NCBI RefSeq assembly: GCF_001280085.1
Contig: NZ_LGED01000232.1
Coordinates: 1 to 64,000 of the forward strand
Length of the DNA stretch: 64,000 nt
Origin: Saccharothrix sp. NRRL B-16348
Lineage (GTDB): Bacteria > Actinomycetota > Actinomycetes > Mycobacteriales > Pseudonocardiaceae
Direction of reading: 5' to 3'
The translations under genes and the position numbers were made by a program. The notes below the pieces were generated by a model that worked only from the letters and a program-made list of their open reading frames with translations, was not told where the DNA came from and did not search any database. Below, one piece after another: positions 42,507 to 51,177 of the stretch. How positions within the stretch are numbered: the first letter of the stretch is position 1; every line of letters begins with the position of its first letter.

Positions 42507-42668
42507 CTAGCTGGGCACGGCGAACAGGTGCGTCATCACCGGGTCGTGCGTGCCCGTCGAGCCGGTGCCGGCGCAGCGGATCTCGTTGTCGACCAGGTTG
42601 ACGTGCGCGGAGTCGTAGGCGCGCAGGGTGGAGTAGACGTACGCGGTGTGCCCGGCCGTGAGCCGGGG
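42507..42668 (-). pseudogene. 3' remnant of a minus-strand gene
   Basis: The last about 53 codons before a stop at 42507 read as good protein (AYVYSTLRAYDSAHVNLVDN, ending HLFAVPS), with codon use like the neighbours, and a terminator follows. Upstream the frame runs antisense through the nucleotidyltransferase gene and is no longer protein-like. The gene seems to have been truncated when the nucleotidyltransferase gene arrived. Family not recognised. Confidence 0.5.
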
Positions 42669-42671
42669 GCG

Positions 42672-43520
42672 ATGGAGTGCTTCAGTGGGCGTGTGCTGTT
42701 CCAGGAAGAGTTGATCGAACGTGTCCGCGAAGCGTGCGCGGCCGACGACGGGTTGGACGCCGCGCTGATGTACGGCTCCTTCGCCGCGGGGGAGGCGGAC
42801 GAGCACAGCGACATCGAGTTCTGGCTGTTCTTCACCCCGCGGAGACGTGCCGAGATCGATCCGCGGTCGTGGTGCGCCGCCGTCGCGCCGATCACCTACG
42901 GCTTGCTCAACGAGTTCGGCACCTACGTGGCGTTCTTCCCCGGCCTGGTGCGCGGCGAGTTCCACTTCGCGACCGTGGACGAGATCGCCGGCGTGGCGGG
43001 GTGGCCGGCGCGCGGTGCCGCGGTCGAGCGGATGGTGGTGGTGGACCGCAGCGGGGCGTTGGCCCCGGTGCTGCGCGGCCTGCCCGAGCGGTACGTGCCG
43101 CCGGTCGACAGCCCCGGGATCATCGCGGAGTACTGCGACCCGTTCGCCAACTGGTTGGTCCTGGCGCACCACCTCGCGGCGCGGGGCGAGGACCTGCGCG
43201 CGTGGGACGCGCTCGGGCACGCCCAGCGGCACCTGCTGTGGATGGCACGCCTGGCCGAGGAGTCCACCGCGCACTGGCTGACCCCGTCGCGAGGCGCCGA
43301 GCGCGAGCTGTCCGCGGGCACGGTGGCGGAACTCGGGGCGGCCACCTCGCCGGCGTCGCCGCGGGAGCTGATCGGCGCGCTGCGCGCCGCCTCGGCACTG
43401 GGCCGCCGGCTGTGGCCCGTGATCGCCGGGCGCCACGGACGCGACGCCCCGACCTCGCTGTTCGCCGAACTCGACGCCGCCCTCGACCGCCGTGCCGCCG
43501 GCCAAGGCCTGGTCGGGTGA
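42672..43520 (+). CDS. Lnu(F)/Lnu(B)-like nucleotidyltransferase
   Basis: 282 aa from ATG 42672. Nucleotidyltransferase motif GSFAAGEADEHSDIEFWLFF (GS-x10-D-x-E type) followed by a helical C-terminal domain, the layout of lincosamide nucleotidyltransferases. It may modify an aminoglycoside or lincosamide-like compound, or have another substrate. It has no ribosome-binding site of note and it begins four bases before the gene remnant on the other strand, suggesting a past insertion. Confidence 0.65.
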   Translation: MECFSGRVLFQEELIERVREACAADDGLDAALMYGSFAAGEADEHSDIEFWLFFTPRRRAEIDPRSWCAAVAPITYGLLNEFGTYVAFFPGLVRGEFHFATVDEIAGVAGWPARGAAVERMVVVDRSGALAPVLRGLPERYVPPVDSPGIIAEYCDPFANWLVLAHHLAARGEDLRAWDALGHAQRHLLWMARLAEESTAHWLTPSRGAERELSAGTVAELGAATSPASPRELIGALRAASALGRRLWPVIAGRHGRDAPTSLFAELDAALDRRAAGQGLVG

Positions 43521-43597
43521 CGGCCAGCCGACCGTAGATCGATCCAAAACGACAGATACCGATTGACATTCGATAGGTAGCGCGCGAGACTCGATGC

Positions 43598-44077
43598 ATG
43601 GTCACAACGCATCGAGCGGTAGCCGCGCTCCGGGTGTTCCTCGTGTTGATGTTCGGCGTCCTGGTCCTGTTCCAGGTCATGTCGCTGCCCGGGCAGTTCC
43701 GGCACATGGCCGAGCAGTCGCCGGACCTGGCCTACCTGCGGTGGCCGCTGACGGCCGTGTCGGTGTTCTGGGTGCTGTGCGTGCAGGTGGTGATCGTGTC
43801 CATCTGGAAGCTGCTCACCCTGGTCAAGAAGGACCGCATCTTCAGCGAGGCGTCGTTGAAGTGGGTGGACGCGATCGTGTGGGCCATCGCCGCCGCGTGG
43901 GTCGTGTTCCAGTGCTTCTTCCTCTACGTCGGCTTCAACGCGGACGACCCCGGCGTGCCGCTCGTGCTGTTCCTGATGTCGATCGGCATCACCGTGGTCG
44001 GGCTGTTGATGGTGGTGATGCGCGCGTTGCTGCGGCAGGCGACCACGCTGCGGTCCGACATGGAGTCGGTGATCTGA
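43598..44077 (+). CDS. DUF2975 membrane protein
   Basis: 159 aa, four predicted helices; DUF2975 pattern (SLPGQFRHMAEQSP, then LLTLVKKDRIFSEASLKW). DUF2975 proteins are commonly paired with a small YozG-like XRE regulator, as here: the stop overlaps the ATG of the next gene (TGATG). Probably a membrane sensor or modulator for that regulator. Confidence 0.85.
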   Translation: MVTTHRAVAALRVFLVLMFGVLVLFQVMSLPGQFRHMAEQSPDLAYLRWPLTAVSVFWVLCVQVVIVSIWKLLTLVKKDRIFSEASLKWVDAIVWAIAAAWVVFQCFFLYVGFNADDPGVPLVLFLMSIGITVVGLLMVVMRALLRQATTLRSDMESVI

Positions 44078-44331
44078 TGGCGATCATCGTGCGCATCGAC
44101 GTCGAGTTGGCCAAGCGCAAGATGAGCGTCGGCGAGTTCGCCGAGCGGATCGGGCTCACGCCGTCGAACGTGGCGGTGTTGAAGAACGGCCGGGCGAAGG
44201 CGGTGCGGTTCAGCACGCTGGAGGCCATGTGCCGGGTGCTCGGGTGCCAGCCCGGCGACCTGCTCGAATGGGTCGACGACGACGAGGACGGCGTCGTCGT
44301 CGCGCAGGTCGGGGACGAGGGCGACCGGTGA
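44077..44331 (+). CDS. YozG-like XRE regulator
   Basis: 84 aa from ATG 44077, one helix-turn-helix domain (KRKMSVGEFAERIGLTPSNVAVLKNGRAKAV) followed by an acidic end. Partner of DUF2975. The stop overlaps the GTG of the ABC ATPase gene (GTGA). Confidence 0.88.
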   Translation: MAIIVRIDVELAKRKMSVGEFAERIGLTPSNVAVLKNGRAKAVRFSTLEAMCRVLGCQPGDLLEWVDDDEDGVVVAQVGDEGDR

Positions 44332-45260
44332 TCGAGGTACGCGGGCTGACCAGGCGTTACGGCGACGTGCTGGCCGTCGACGACCTGAGCTTCACGGTCG
44401 AGCCGGGGAAGGTGACCGGGTTCCTCGGGCCGAACGGCGCGGGCAAGTCCACCACGATGCGGGTCGTGCTCGGCCTCGACCGGGCGACCTCGGGCACCGC
44501 GCTGGTGAACGGGCGGCCGTACGCGGCGTTCGCCGAACCGCTGCGGGAGGTCGGCGCGCTGCTCGACCCCGGCTCGGCGCACCCCGGCCGCACCGGTCGC
44601 GGCCACCTGCGCGTGGCCGCCCGGTCGAACGGCCTGCCGTCCCGCCGGGTGGACGAGGTGATCGAGCGGGTGGGGCTCGGTCGCGCGGCACGTCGGCGGA
44701 TCAAGGGCTACTCGCTCGGCATGCGGCAGCGGCTGGGCATCGCGACCGCGCTGATCGGCGACCCCGGCGTGCTGATGTTCGACGAGCCGATCAACGGGCT
44801 CGACCTCGACGGCGTCCGGTGGATCCGCGGACTGCTGCGCCACCTCGCCGACGAGGGCCGCACCGTGCTGATCTCCAGCCACCTGCTCGGCGAGATGGAG
44901 CAGATCGCCGACCGGCTGGTCGTCATCGGTCGCGGCAGGCTCATCGCCGACGCCACGACCGAGCAGATCGTCAGCGGCCTGGGGCGCGTCCAGGTGCGCG
45001 TGCGCAGCCCGGAACCGGACCACCTGCTCGCCGGGCTCCGCGGGCACGGGTTCGAGGCGCACCGCGTCGACGACCGCGAGCTGCGGGTCGACGGCGGCAC
45101 CGCCGAGGAGGTCGGCGGGCTCGCCCACTCGCTGAACGTGCCGCTGCACCACCTGTCCGAGGTGCGCCACTCCCTGGAGGACGCCTACGTGGAACTGACC
45201 GACAGCAGCGTCGAGTACCACGGTCGCGAGACCGTGCTCACGACGGAGGAGGCACGGTGA
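44328..45260 (+). CDS. ABC transporter ATP-binding protein, CcmA/BcrA-like
   Basis: 310 aa from GTG 44328. Walker A GPNGAGKST, signature YSLGMRQRLGIA, Walker B VLMFDEPINGLD, H-loop SSHLLGEM. Fits the BcrA-type ATPase used in peptide-antibiotic resistance or general export. It works with the permease encoded next; operon with DUF2975 and XRE genes. Confidence 0.92.
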   Translation: MIEVRGLTRRYGDVLAVDDLSFTVEPGKVTGFLGPNGAGKSTTMRVVLGLDRATSGTALVNGRPYAAFAEPLREVGALLDPGSAHPGRTGRGHLRVAARSNGLPSRRVDEVIERVGLGRAARRRIKGYSLGMRQRLGIATALIGDPGVLMFDEPINGLDLDGVRWIRGLLRHLADEGRTVLISSHLLGEMEQIADRLVVIGRGRLIADATTEQIVSGLGRVQVRVRSPEPDHLLAGLRGHGFEAHRVDDRELRVDGGTAEEVGGLAHSLNVPLHHLSEVRHSLEDAYVELTDSSVEYHGRETVLTTEEAR

Positions 45261-46033
45261 CGGCAGTGGCGCAGGACGTCCACCTGGGACGGGTGTTCGC
45301 CCGCGCGTGCGCCGCCGAGTGGACTCGACTGTGGACGGTGAGGGCGACGTGGTGGTTCCTGGCCGCGGCGGCCGTGACGATGGTCGGCATCGCCACCATC
45401 GCGGGGCTGGAGGCCGCCGCGAACCCCGTGCCACCGCAGGGCGGGTCGGCTTGGGCGGCGGCGGCCGTCACCGGGTTGCCGGGCCAGTTCGCGCTGCTCG
45501 CGCTCGCCCTCACCGCGGTGACGTCCGACTACGCGACCGGCGGGATCGTGCCGAGCCTGCAGTGGACGCCGCGTCGCGCGGTCCTGTTCCTGTCCCGGGC
45601 GGCGGTGGCGGTGGGCACGGCGACCGTCCTCGGCGTGCTGCTGGCAACCGCCGCCACCCTCGCGTCCTTCGTCACGGCCCGGCCGCTGCTCACCCTGGCC
45701 GGCGGCGGGGACGTGCTGCCCGACGTCGCGTTCGTCTTCGCGGCCGGCTCGGCGTTCGCGCTGGGCCTGGCCTTCGTGCTCCGCAACACCGCGGGCACCC
45801 TGGTCACGGTCTTCCTGCTGATGCTCGTCCTACCGCTGATGCTGCCGAACTTCGGCTACCCGTGGACGTCCGCGCTCGCCGAGGCACTGCCCGGCTCGGG
45901 TGCGGCGTACCTGCTGATCGGTGAGGTGCCGGGGATGACGCGCACGTCCTCAGTGGTCACGATGCTCTGCTGGGCCGCAGGCGCCCTGCTGCTCGGCTGG
46001 CTGCGTCTGTCCCGCGACGACGCCAACCGCTGA
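45257..46033 (+). CDS. ABC-2 permease
   Basis: 258 aa from GTG 45257 (GTGA overlap with the ATPase). Six helices of the ABC-2 type; sequence motif [20 protein letters not shown] is typical for permeases of this kind. Last gene of the DUF2975/XRE/ABC operon. Confidence 0.9.
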   Translation: MTAVAQDVHLGRVFARACAAEWTRLWTVRATWWFLAAAAVTMVGIATIAGLEAAANPVPPQGGSAWAAAAVTGLPGQFALLALALTAVTSDYATGGIVPSLQWTPRRAVLFLSRAAVAVGTATVLGVLLATAATLASFVTARPLLTLAGGGDVLPDVAFVFAAGSAFALGLAFVLRNTAGTLVTVFLLMLVLPLMLPNFGYPWTSALAEALPGSGAAYLLIGEVPGMTRTSSVVTMLCWAAGALLLGWLRLSRDDANR

Positions 46034-46070
46034 CCCGGCTGTTCCCTGGTGGTCCGACAGCTACGACTCG

Positions 46071-46364
46071 GTGCTGTGGTTGGGGCAGCTGCCCGCGCAC
46101 CCCGCCGTCCGGTCCGCGCACCGCGAGGACGCGCCCGAGCCCGACGCCGACCTGCTCACCGTCGCCGAGCCGGCGCACGAGGTGACGATCGTGATCGTCA
46201 CGCACAACATGCAGCAGGCGGCGCGGGTGTCGCAGCAGTGCGCGTTCTTCCTGGCCGAGCAGGGCACGCCGGGGGTGATCGTGGAGGCCGGGCCGACGAA
46301 GACGATCTTCGACGCGCCTTCGGACAGCCGCACCTCGGACTACGTGCACGGTCGGTTCGGCTGA
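46071..46364 (+). pseudogene. C-terminal fragment of PstB (phosphate ABC ATPase)
   Basis: The last about 60 codons (46182-46364) match the end of Pst[21 protein letters not shown], then [10 protein letters not shown] and a SDYVHGRFG end. Walker A, the signature and Walker B are absent; the frame upstream (about 37 codons) is unrelated. No pstSCA genes are nearby. It is a relic of a phosphate operon or of a fusion. Confidence 0.75.
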
Positions 46365-46424
46365 GCCCGGCATTCGCGGAGGAGGTGGCCTGGGCCAGGA
46401 GAGCGCGCGGGCAGAATGGGGCGC

Positions 46425-46919
46425 ATGGCAACCCCGGCCGCCGTGCACACGGTGATCGACAGCCCGCTCGGCGAGCTCACGCTGGTCGCGCGTGACGGCG
46501 TGCTCGCGGGCCTCTATCTGCCCGAGCACCGGCACCGGCCGGCGCTGGAGACGTTCGGTGAGCGTGACTCGTCACCGTTCGGCGCGGTGGTCGTCCAGTT
46601 GGCGGAGTACTTCGCGGGCCGGAGGAGGGAGTTCGACCTGCCCCTGTCGATGGCGGGCACGCCGTTCCAGCGGACCGTGTGGGACGCGCTCCGGGAGCTC
46701 CCGCTCGGTGAGACGGTGTCGTACGGCGAGCTGGCGGCCCGCATCGGCCGGCCCACCGCGTCCCGCGCGGTCGGGTTGGCCAACGGGAAGAACCCCATCA
46801 GCATCATCGTGCCGTGCCACCGGGTGGTCGGCTCGACCGGCGGCCTGACCGGGTACGGCGGCGGGATCGAGCGCAAGCGGATGCTGCTCGGGTTCGAACG
46901 CGGCGATCTCCGGTGGTGA
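46425..46919 (+). CDS. ogt: Methylated-DNA-protein-cysteine methyltransferase
   Basis: 164 aa from ATG 46425. Active-site IVPCHRVVGSTG and the DNA-binding segment ASRAVGLANGKNPI (Arg finger) are intact. It repairs O6-alkylguanine and O4-alkylthymine in one suicidal transfer to Cys. No Ada domain, so not inducible by methylated phosphotriester in itself. Monocistronic by appearance. Confidence 0.95.
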   Translation: MATPAAVHTVIDSPLGELTLVARDGVLAGLYLPEHRHRPALETFGERDSSPFGAVVVQLAEYFAGRRREFDLPLSMAGTPFQRTVWDALRELPLGETVSYGELAARIGRPTASRAVGLANGKNPISIIVPCHRVVGSTGGLTGYGGGIERKRMLLGFERGDLRW

Positions 46920-46969
46920 GGCGGACAAAACCGTCCTCCTCGCCGGCGCGGGCCGACTAGCATCCGCAC

Positions 46970-47455
46970 GTGGAGATTTCGCTTCGGGTTCCGTACGACG
47001 AGCAGCGGCTGCGGCGGTCGATCAGGTTCGTGCTGCGGCCGTCGGTCAAGAAGCTGCGGATCGCGGGCCTGATCATGACGCCCATCGGCGTCCTGCTGCT
47101 GTTCACGAGCGTGTTCACGGGCACCGGCTGGCTGGTGCCCGCCGCGTTGATCGTCCTCGGGCTGCTCTACGCCTTCGCGTTGGAGCCGTTCATGGTGCGG
47201 CAGAGCCTGCGGGCGCAGAACGCCGCCACCCGGCAGGACTACGACCTGACCGTGGACGAGGCCGGCTTCACCATGAAGGCGGAGTCGTACGAGCAGCGAA
47301 TGGCGTGGTCGACGATCCAGCGGGTCGACGAACAACCCGACGCCTGGTTCCTCGTGATCAGCAAGTTGCAGGCACTGGCGGTGCACAAGGATCTGATGAC
47401 CGAGGAGCAGCAGCGGCAGTTCGTCGCCATCCTCGCCCAGCACGCGCCCGCCTGA
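46970..47455 (+). CDS. YcxB-like membrane protein
   Basis: 161 aa from GTG 46970. Two helices (about 32-52 and 55-75) followed by a beta-rich C-terminal domain (YDLTVDEAGFTM, AWSTIQRVDEQPDAWFLVIS), the YcxB-like layout. Unknown function. Confidence 0.8.
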   Translation: MEISLRVPYDEQRLRRSIRFVLRPSVKKLRIAGLIMTPIGVLLLFTSVFTGTGWLVPAALIVLGLLYAFALEPFMVRQSLRAQNAATRQDYDLTVDEAGFTMKAESYEQRMAWSTIQRVDEQPDAWFLVISKLQALAVHKDLMTEEQQRQFVAILAQHAPA

Positions 47456-47491
47456 GCCGGACGGTCCCGGCCTGAGCCGGGCCGGTGGCCG

Positions 47492-47529
47492 CCGGGGCAG
47501 CCCGCCGCCGGCTGCGGCGGGCTCCCCGG
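47492..47529. terminator. Bidirectional terminator, 16-bp stem
   Basis: CCGGGG-C-AGCCCGCCGC (47492-47508) pairs with 47514-47529, a single bulged C and a 5-base loop, between the convergent YcxB-like and IS701-like genes. Confidence 0.8.
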
Positions 47530-47536
47530 ATCGGTG

Positions 47537-48742
47537 TCACGAAGTGGCGTTCTCCGACGGCAGGTAGTCGGCGTCCGTGCGCGCCCCCGTCAGCAGGGCG
47601 TACGCGTGCGCCACCGACACCATCGTCATGTGGTGGTGCCACCCCTGGTAGCTGCGGCCCTCGAAGTCGTGCAGGCCGTACGGGTCCCGCGCCGCGTTCG
47701 CGTCCGCCCGGTCCTTCCGGGCGATCAGGTCGAACAGCTCCGGCACCGGGCGGTCCACCAGGTTGGTGATCCAGTACCTCGTCGGCGCCGCGCTGCCCAA
47801 CGGTCGCTCGGCCACCAGCCTCACCGCCGCGCCCGGCCGCCGCTCGGTGTCGACCAGCCGCGCCGACGCCGCGCGGACCTGCACGCGGCCCGCGCCGTGC
47901 CCGGTCAGCTGCGGCCAGACCCGGTGGGACGACGGGTGGTCCCGCCAGCCCCGCAGGATCTCCGACGGGCTCAACGCCCGCCGCCCGACCCGCTGGTCGG
48001 CCTGCCGGGTACCCATCACCGCACGCAGGTGCGGCTCGGCCAGCAGTCTTTCGTCGCCTTTGACGCCGATCACGTACCCCAGTCCGCGATCGGTCAAGTC
48101 GTCGAGCAGGCGTGGCGCGTTGGTCACGTCCGTGGCGTCGAACACCACGGGCGCCGAGGGCACCCGCAGGGCGATCAGCTCGTCGAGCATCCCCAGCATG
48201 TGCTCGCGCTCGCAGATACCGCCCTCGTGCTCCGGGATCCTCGTGCGACGACGCCGCTCCGCGTCCTCGGTCCACCGCCTCGACAGCAGCAACCGCCAGT
48301 TGACCGGCACGGCGGTCTCCTCGACGTCCAGTTGCAGGCTCAACCCCAGTTGGCAGTTGACCAGGCGACCCGCGTCACGCACGAAGCGGCGCTCGACCCC
48401 CACCGAGTGGTCGCCGCGCTTGTGGATGACCGCGTACCCGACCAACCAAGCCCGCACCGGCAACCGCTCCGCGAGGTACAGCGCCAGCGCCTCGCGCACC
48501 GGCTGCCAGTCCCACGGGCTCTGGTTGACGAACTGCTGCAGTGACTGGACGGCCGATCCGCCGCCCGCCAGCTCGGCGATCTTGCTGATGGACTTGCGCC
48601 CGACCGCGTTGACGAGGCCGGACAGGTAGATCTCGGCCCAACGCCGCTGGTCCGCGCGCGGCATGGACTGGAACATCCGGTGCGCGAACGCACGCGCACC
48701 GCCGGTTAAATGCTTCTGCAACTCCACCAGGAACTCCCCCAA
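47537..48742 (-). CDS. IS701-like transposase homologue, catalytic Asp pair lost
   Basis: 401 aa, full-length IS701 family fold ending with DFEGRSYQGWHHHMTM. In active members the first acidic motif is DDTGFPKKG; here the same position reads GYAVIHKRG just before DHSVGV. So the first DDE residue is gone while the late Glu region remains. No terminal inverted repeats or target-site duplications are visible around it, and it is the last gene behind the STAS gene on the same strand. A domesticated, probably DNA-binding, protein is the likely interpretation. Confidence 0.75.
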   Translation of the reverse strand: MGEFLVELQKHLTGGARAFAHRMFQSMPRADQRRWAEIYLSGLVNAVGRKSISKIAELAGGGSAVQSLQQFVNQSPWDWQPVREALALYLAERLPVRAWLVGYAVIHKRGDHSVGVERRFVRDAGRLVNCQLGLSLQLDVEETAVPVNWRLLLSRRWTEDAERRRRTRIPEHEGGICEREHMLGMLDELIALRVPSAPVVFDATDVTNAPRLLDDLTDRGLGYVIGVKGDERLLAEPHLRAVMGTRQADQRVGRRALSPSEILRGWRDHPSSHRVWPQLTGHGAGRVQVRAASARLVDTERRPGAAVRLVAERPLGSAAPTRYWITNLVDRPVPELFDLIARKDRADANAARDPYGLHDFEGRSYQGWHHHMTMVSVAHAYALLTGARTDADYLPSENATS

Positions 48743-48802
48743 GTGTCTTGTCTTGGCCCTGTGTTGCGCTAGCCCGTGTCGCCACGGAGCTTCGGGCGAT
48801 GA

Positions 48803-49111
48803 CTAGCTCGCCAGAGTCGCGGTACCTCCCAACCCGCCCAGCGCCAACGCCGCCGCCACCGACGCGCGTGCGCCGACGACGATGACCTCGGCGCCCGCCG
48901 GCAACCGTTGCTGGGCGTAGACCAGGGCGCGGACGGCCCCCGGCGTCATGCCGGTGACCTCGCGCAACTCGATCACGAGGCGGCGCACCTGCCTGCCGCC
49001 GAGTTCGTCGAGCAGGTCCCGCAGACGGGGCAGCGCCTCGTCGTCCACTTCGCCTGCCAAGTGGATGGTGGTGGAACCGCCGTTCGACCCCGAGTAGACC
49101 GACGTGCTCAT
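48803..49111 (-). CDS. STAS-domain protein (anti-anti-sigma-factor fold)
   Basis: 102 aa from ATG 49111 with AGGAGG upstream. Single STAS domain (STTIHLAGEVDDEALPRLR, VIELREVTGMTPGAVRAL). In SpoIIAA/RsbV-type proteins the phospho-Ser sits in an xDSSG loop; here the loop is TGMTPG, so phospho-control may be lost or use Thr. It is 14 bases behind the GlgX-like gene and so belongs to the long operon. Confidence 0.75.
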   Translation of the reverse strand: MSTSVYSGSNGGSTTIHLAGEVDDEALPRLRDLLDELGGRQVRRLVIELREVTGMTPGAVRALVYAQQRLPAGAEVIVVGARASVAAALALGGLGGTATLAS

Positions 49112-49125
49112 CTCGAACCCTCCTC

Positions 49126-51177
49126 CTAGGACGGTGTGTGCGCCCACAGCACGGCTGCGGACCGCGCGGGCAAGCGCAGGACGTGGCCGTCGCGCAGCGT
49201 CGTCGCGGCGTCGAGCGGCCGCGCGGATCCGGTGTTGGCGAAGACGCGCCACGTGCTGTCGGCGGGTGGCTGGGGGAGAGCCACTTCCTTGTCCTCTGCA
49301 CCGGAGTTCGCGGCCACGACCACAGTATCCACACGATCCGACAATCCATCGCCCCGCGGATTCGGATCGTGCATCATGGCGATCACCAGGTGCGAGTCCG
49401 CCGACCAATCGGGTTGCCAAGCCCGCTCGCCGTGCCAACTGACCGGCGGGTAGCCGCCGTCCGGTGTGGATTCGCCGTGCGGGTGTTCGGCACGCCGCAG
49501 CACCGGGTGCGCCCGCCGGAACTCCAGGCAGGCCCTGGTGAACTCGACCAGGTCGCGGTTGCGGTCGACCAGCGACCAGTCGACCCACGTCGACGGACCG
49601 TCGTGCGGGTAGGCGTTGTTGTTGCCGCCCTGCGACCGGCCGAACTCGTCGCCGGCCAGCAGCATCGGCACGCCCCGGCTGGTGAGCAGCAGCAACAGCG
49701 CGTTGCGCACCTGCCGCCCCCTCGTGTCGAGCACGTCCGGGTCGTCGGTCGGTCCCTCCACGCCGCCGTTCCAGCTGACGTTGTGGTTCTCGCCGTCGCG
49801 GCCGTCCTCGCCGTTGAGGTGGTTGTGCTTGTGGTCGTACGACGCCCAGTCGGCGAGCGTGAACCCGTCGTGGCAGGTCACGAAGTTGACCGACGCGGTG
49901 GCGCCGCGCCCGCTGTAGAGGTCGGGCGACCCGACGAGCCGGGTGGCGACGTCACCGGTGGTTCCCTCGCGCCCCACCAGGAACGCCCGCAGCGCGTCGC
50001 GGTACCGCCCGTTCCACTCCATCCATCGGCCGTAGTGCGGGAAGGCGCCGACCTGGTAGAGGCCGCCCGCGTCCCACGCCTCCGCGATCAGCCGCGTGCC
50101 CGCCAGCACGGGGTCCGCGGCCAGCGCCGCCACGAGCGGCGGGTCGGCCAGCGGCGCGCCGTCACGCCCGCGGGTGAGCACCGAGGCGAGGTCGAAGCGG
50201 AAGCCGTCCACGTGGTACTCGTGCACCCAGTGGCGCAGGCTGCGCACGACCCACTCCCGCACCAGCGGGTGGTTGGCGTTGAGCGTGTTGCCCGCGCCGC
50301 TGAAGTTGCGGTGCCTGCCGGACTCGTCGAGCAGGTAGTAGGACGCCTCGTCCAGGCCGCGCAGCGACAGCGTGGGCCCGCGGTGGTCCCCTTCGGACGT
50401 GTGGTTGAACACCACGTCCAGGACCACCTCGATGCCCGCCGCGTGCAGCCGCTTCACCAACTCCTTCAGCTCCACGTCCGGCCGCTCGCCGCGGGCGTAG
50501 TTCGCCTTGGGCGCGAACACGCCGACCGGGCTGTAGCCCCACGTGTTGAGCAGCGGCACGCCCGTCTCCGGGTGCACGTGGACGTTGTCGGTCTCGTCGA
50601 ACTCGAAGACCGGCATCAGCTCCACGCAGTTCACGCCGAGCCACCGCAGGTACGGGATCTTCTCGGCCAATCCGGCGAACGTGCCCGGAGCGGCCACACC
50701 GGATGTTTCGGACCGGGTGAAGCCGCGCACGTGCAGCTCGTACACCACCAGGTCCTCGGTCGGCACGCGCGGCGGCCGGTCGTCGCCCCAGTCGAAGTCC
50801 GGGGTGGCGATCCGCGACCGGTAGTCCGGCCGCTGTCCCCACTCGCCGGAGCCGGCCAGCAGCCGGGCGTCCGGGTCGAGCAGGACGGGGCCGCGCTCGC
50901 CGCCGCGCTCGACCCGGAACCCGTAGTCCGCGTCGTCGGGCGCCAGGCCCACCACGTGCGCGGTGAACACCTCGCCGACCCGGTGCTCCGGCGCGAACTC
51001 CAGTTCGGTGAGGACCGAACCATCGGCGCGGTCCATCAGCACCAGCCACATGCGGTCCGCCCGCGCCGCGGCGACCGCGAAGTTCACGCCGTCGGCCGTC
51101 GGGGTGGCCCCGAACGGGGTGGGGCTGCCCGGCGCGAGCCGGAGCCCGGCCAGGCGGCCCGTCGCCGTCACGGTCAC
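49126..51177 (-). CDS. glgX: GlgX/isoamylase-like alpha-glucan debranching enzyme (GH13)
   Basis: 683 aa from GTG 51177 (GTGA with the AGE gene). N-terminal CBM48-like beta-domain (about 10-105), then the GH13 TIM-barrel with regions I DVVFNHT, II GFRFDLASV (Asp nucleophile), III LIAEAWDAGG (Glu) and IV NFVTCHDG. Typical glycogen-debranching enzyme; it splits alpha-1,6 branches of glycogen or malto-oligosaccharides. Context (AGE, TPP enzyme, DJ-1 pair) suggests it feeds sugar into a special pathway rather than bulk glycogen use. Confidence 0.9.
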   Translation of the reverse strand: MTVTATGRLAGLRLAPGSPTPFGATPTADGVNFAVAAARADRMWLVLMDRADGSVLTELEFAPEHRVGEVFTAHVVGLAPDDADYGFRVERGGERGPVLLDPDARLLAGSGEWGQRPDYRSRIATPDFDWGDDRPPRVPTEDLVVYELHVRGFTRSETSGVAAPGTFAGLAEKIPYLRWLGVNCVELMPVFEFDETDNVHVHPETGVPLLNTWGYSPVGVFAPKANYARGERPDVELKELVKRLHAAGIEVVLDVVFNHTSEGDHRGPTLSLRGLDEASYYLLDESGRHRNFSGAGNTLNANHPLVREWVVRSLRHWVHEYHVDGFRFDLASVLTRGRDGAPLADPPLVAALAADPVLAGTRLIAEAWDAGGLYQVGAFPHYGRWMEWNGRYRDALRAFLVGREGTTGDVATRLVGSPDLYSGRGATASVNFVTCHDGFTLADWASYDHKHNHLNGEDGRDGENHNVSWNGGVEGPTDDPDVLDTRGRQVRNALLLLLTSRGVPMLLAGDEFGRSQGGNNNAYPHDGPSTWVDWSLVDRNRDLVEFTRACLEFRRAHPVLRRAEHPHGESTPDGGYPPVSWHGERAWQPDWSADSHLVIAMMHDPNPRGDGLSDRVDTVVVAANSGAEDKEVALPQPPADSTWRVFANTGSARPLDAATTLRDGHVLRLPARSAAVLWAHTPS

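Noticed and set aside
42672..43520. Composite resistance transposon
   Set aside because: No flanking IS, repeats or integrase; only a truncated neighbour gene is visible.
47537..48742. Active insertion sequence
   Set aside because: First catalytic Asp pair missing and no terminal inverted repeats or target duplications seen.
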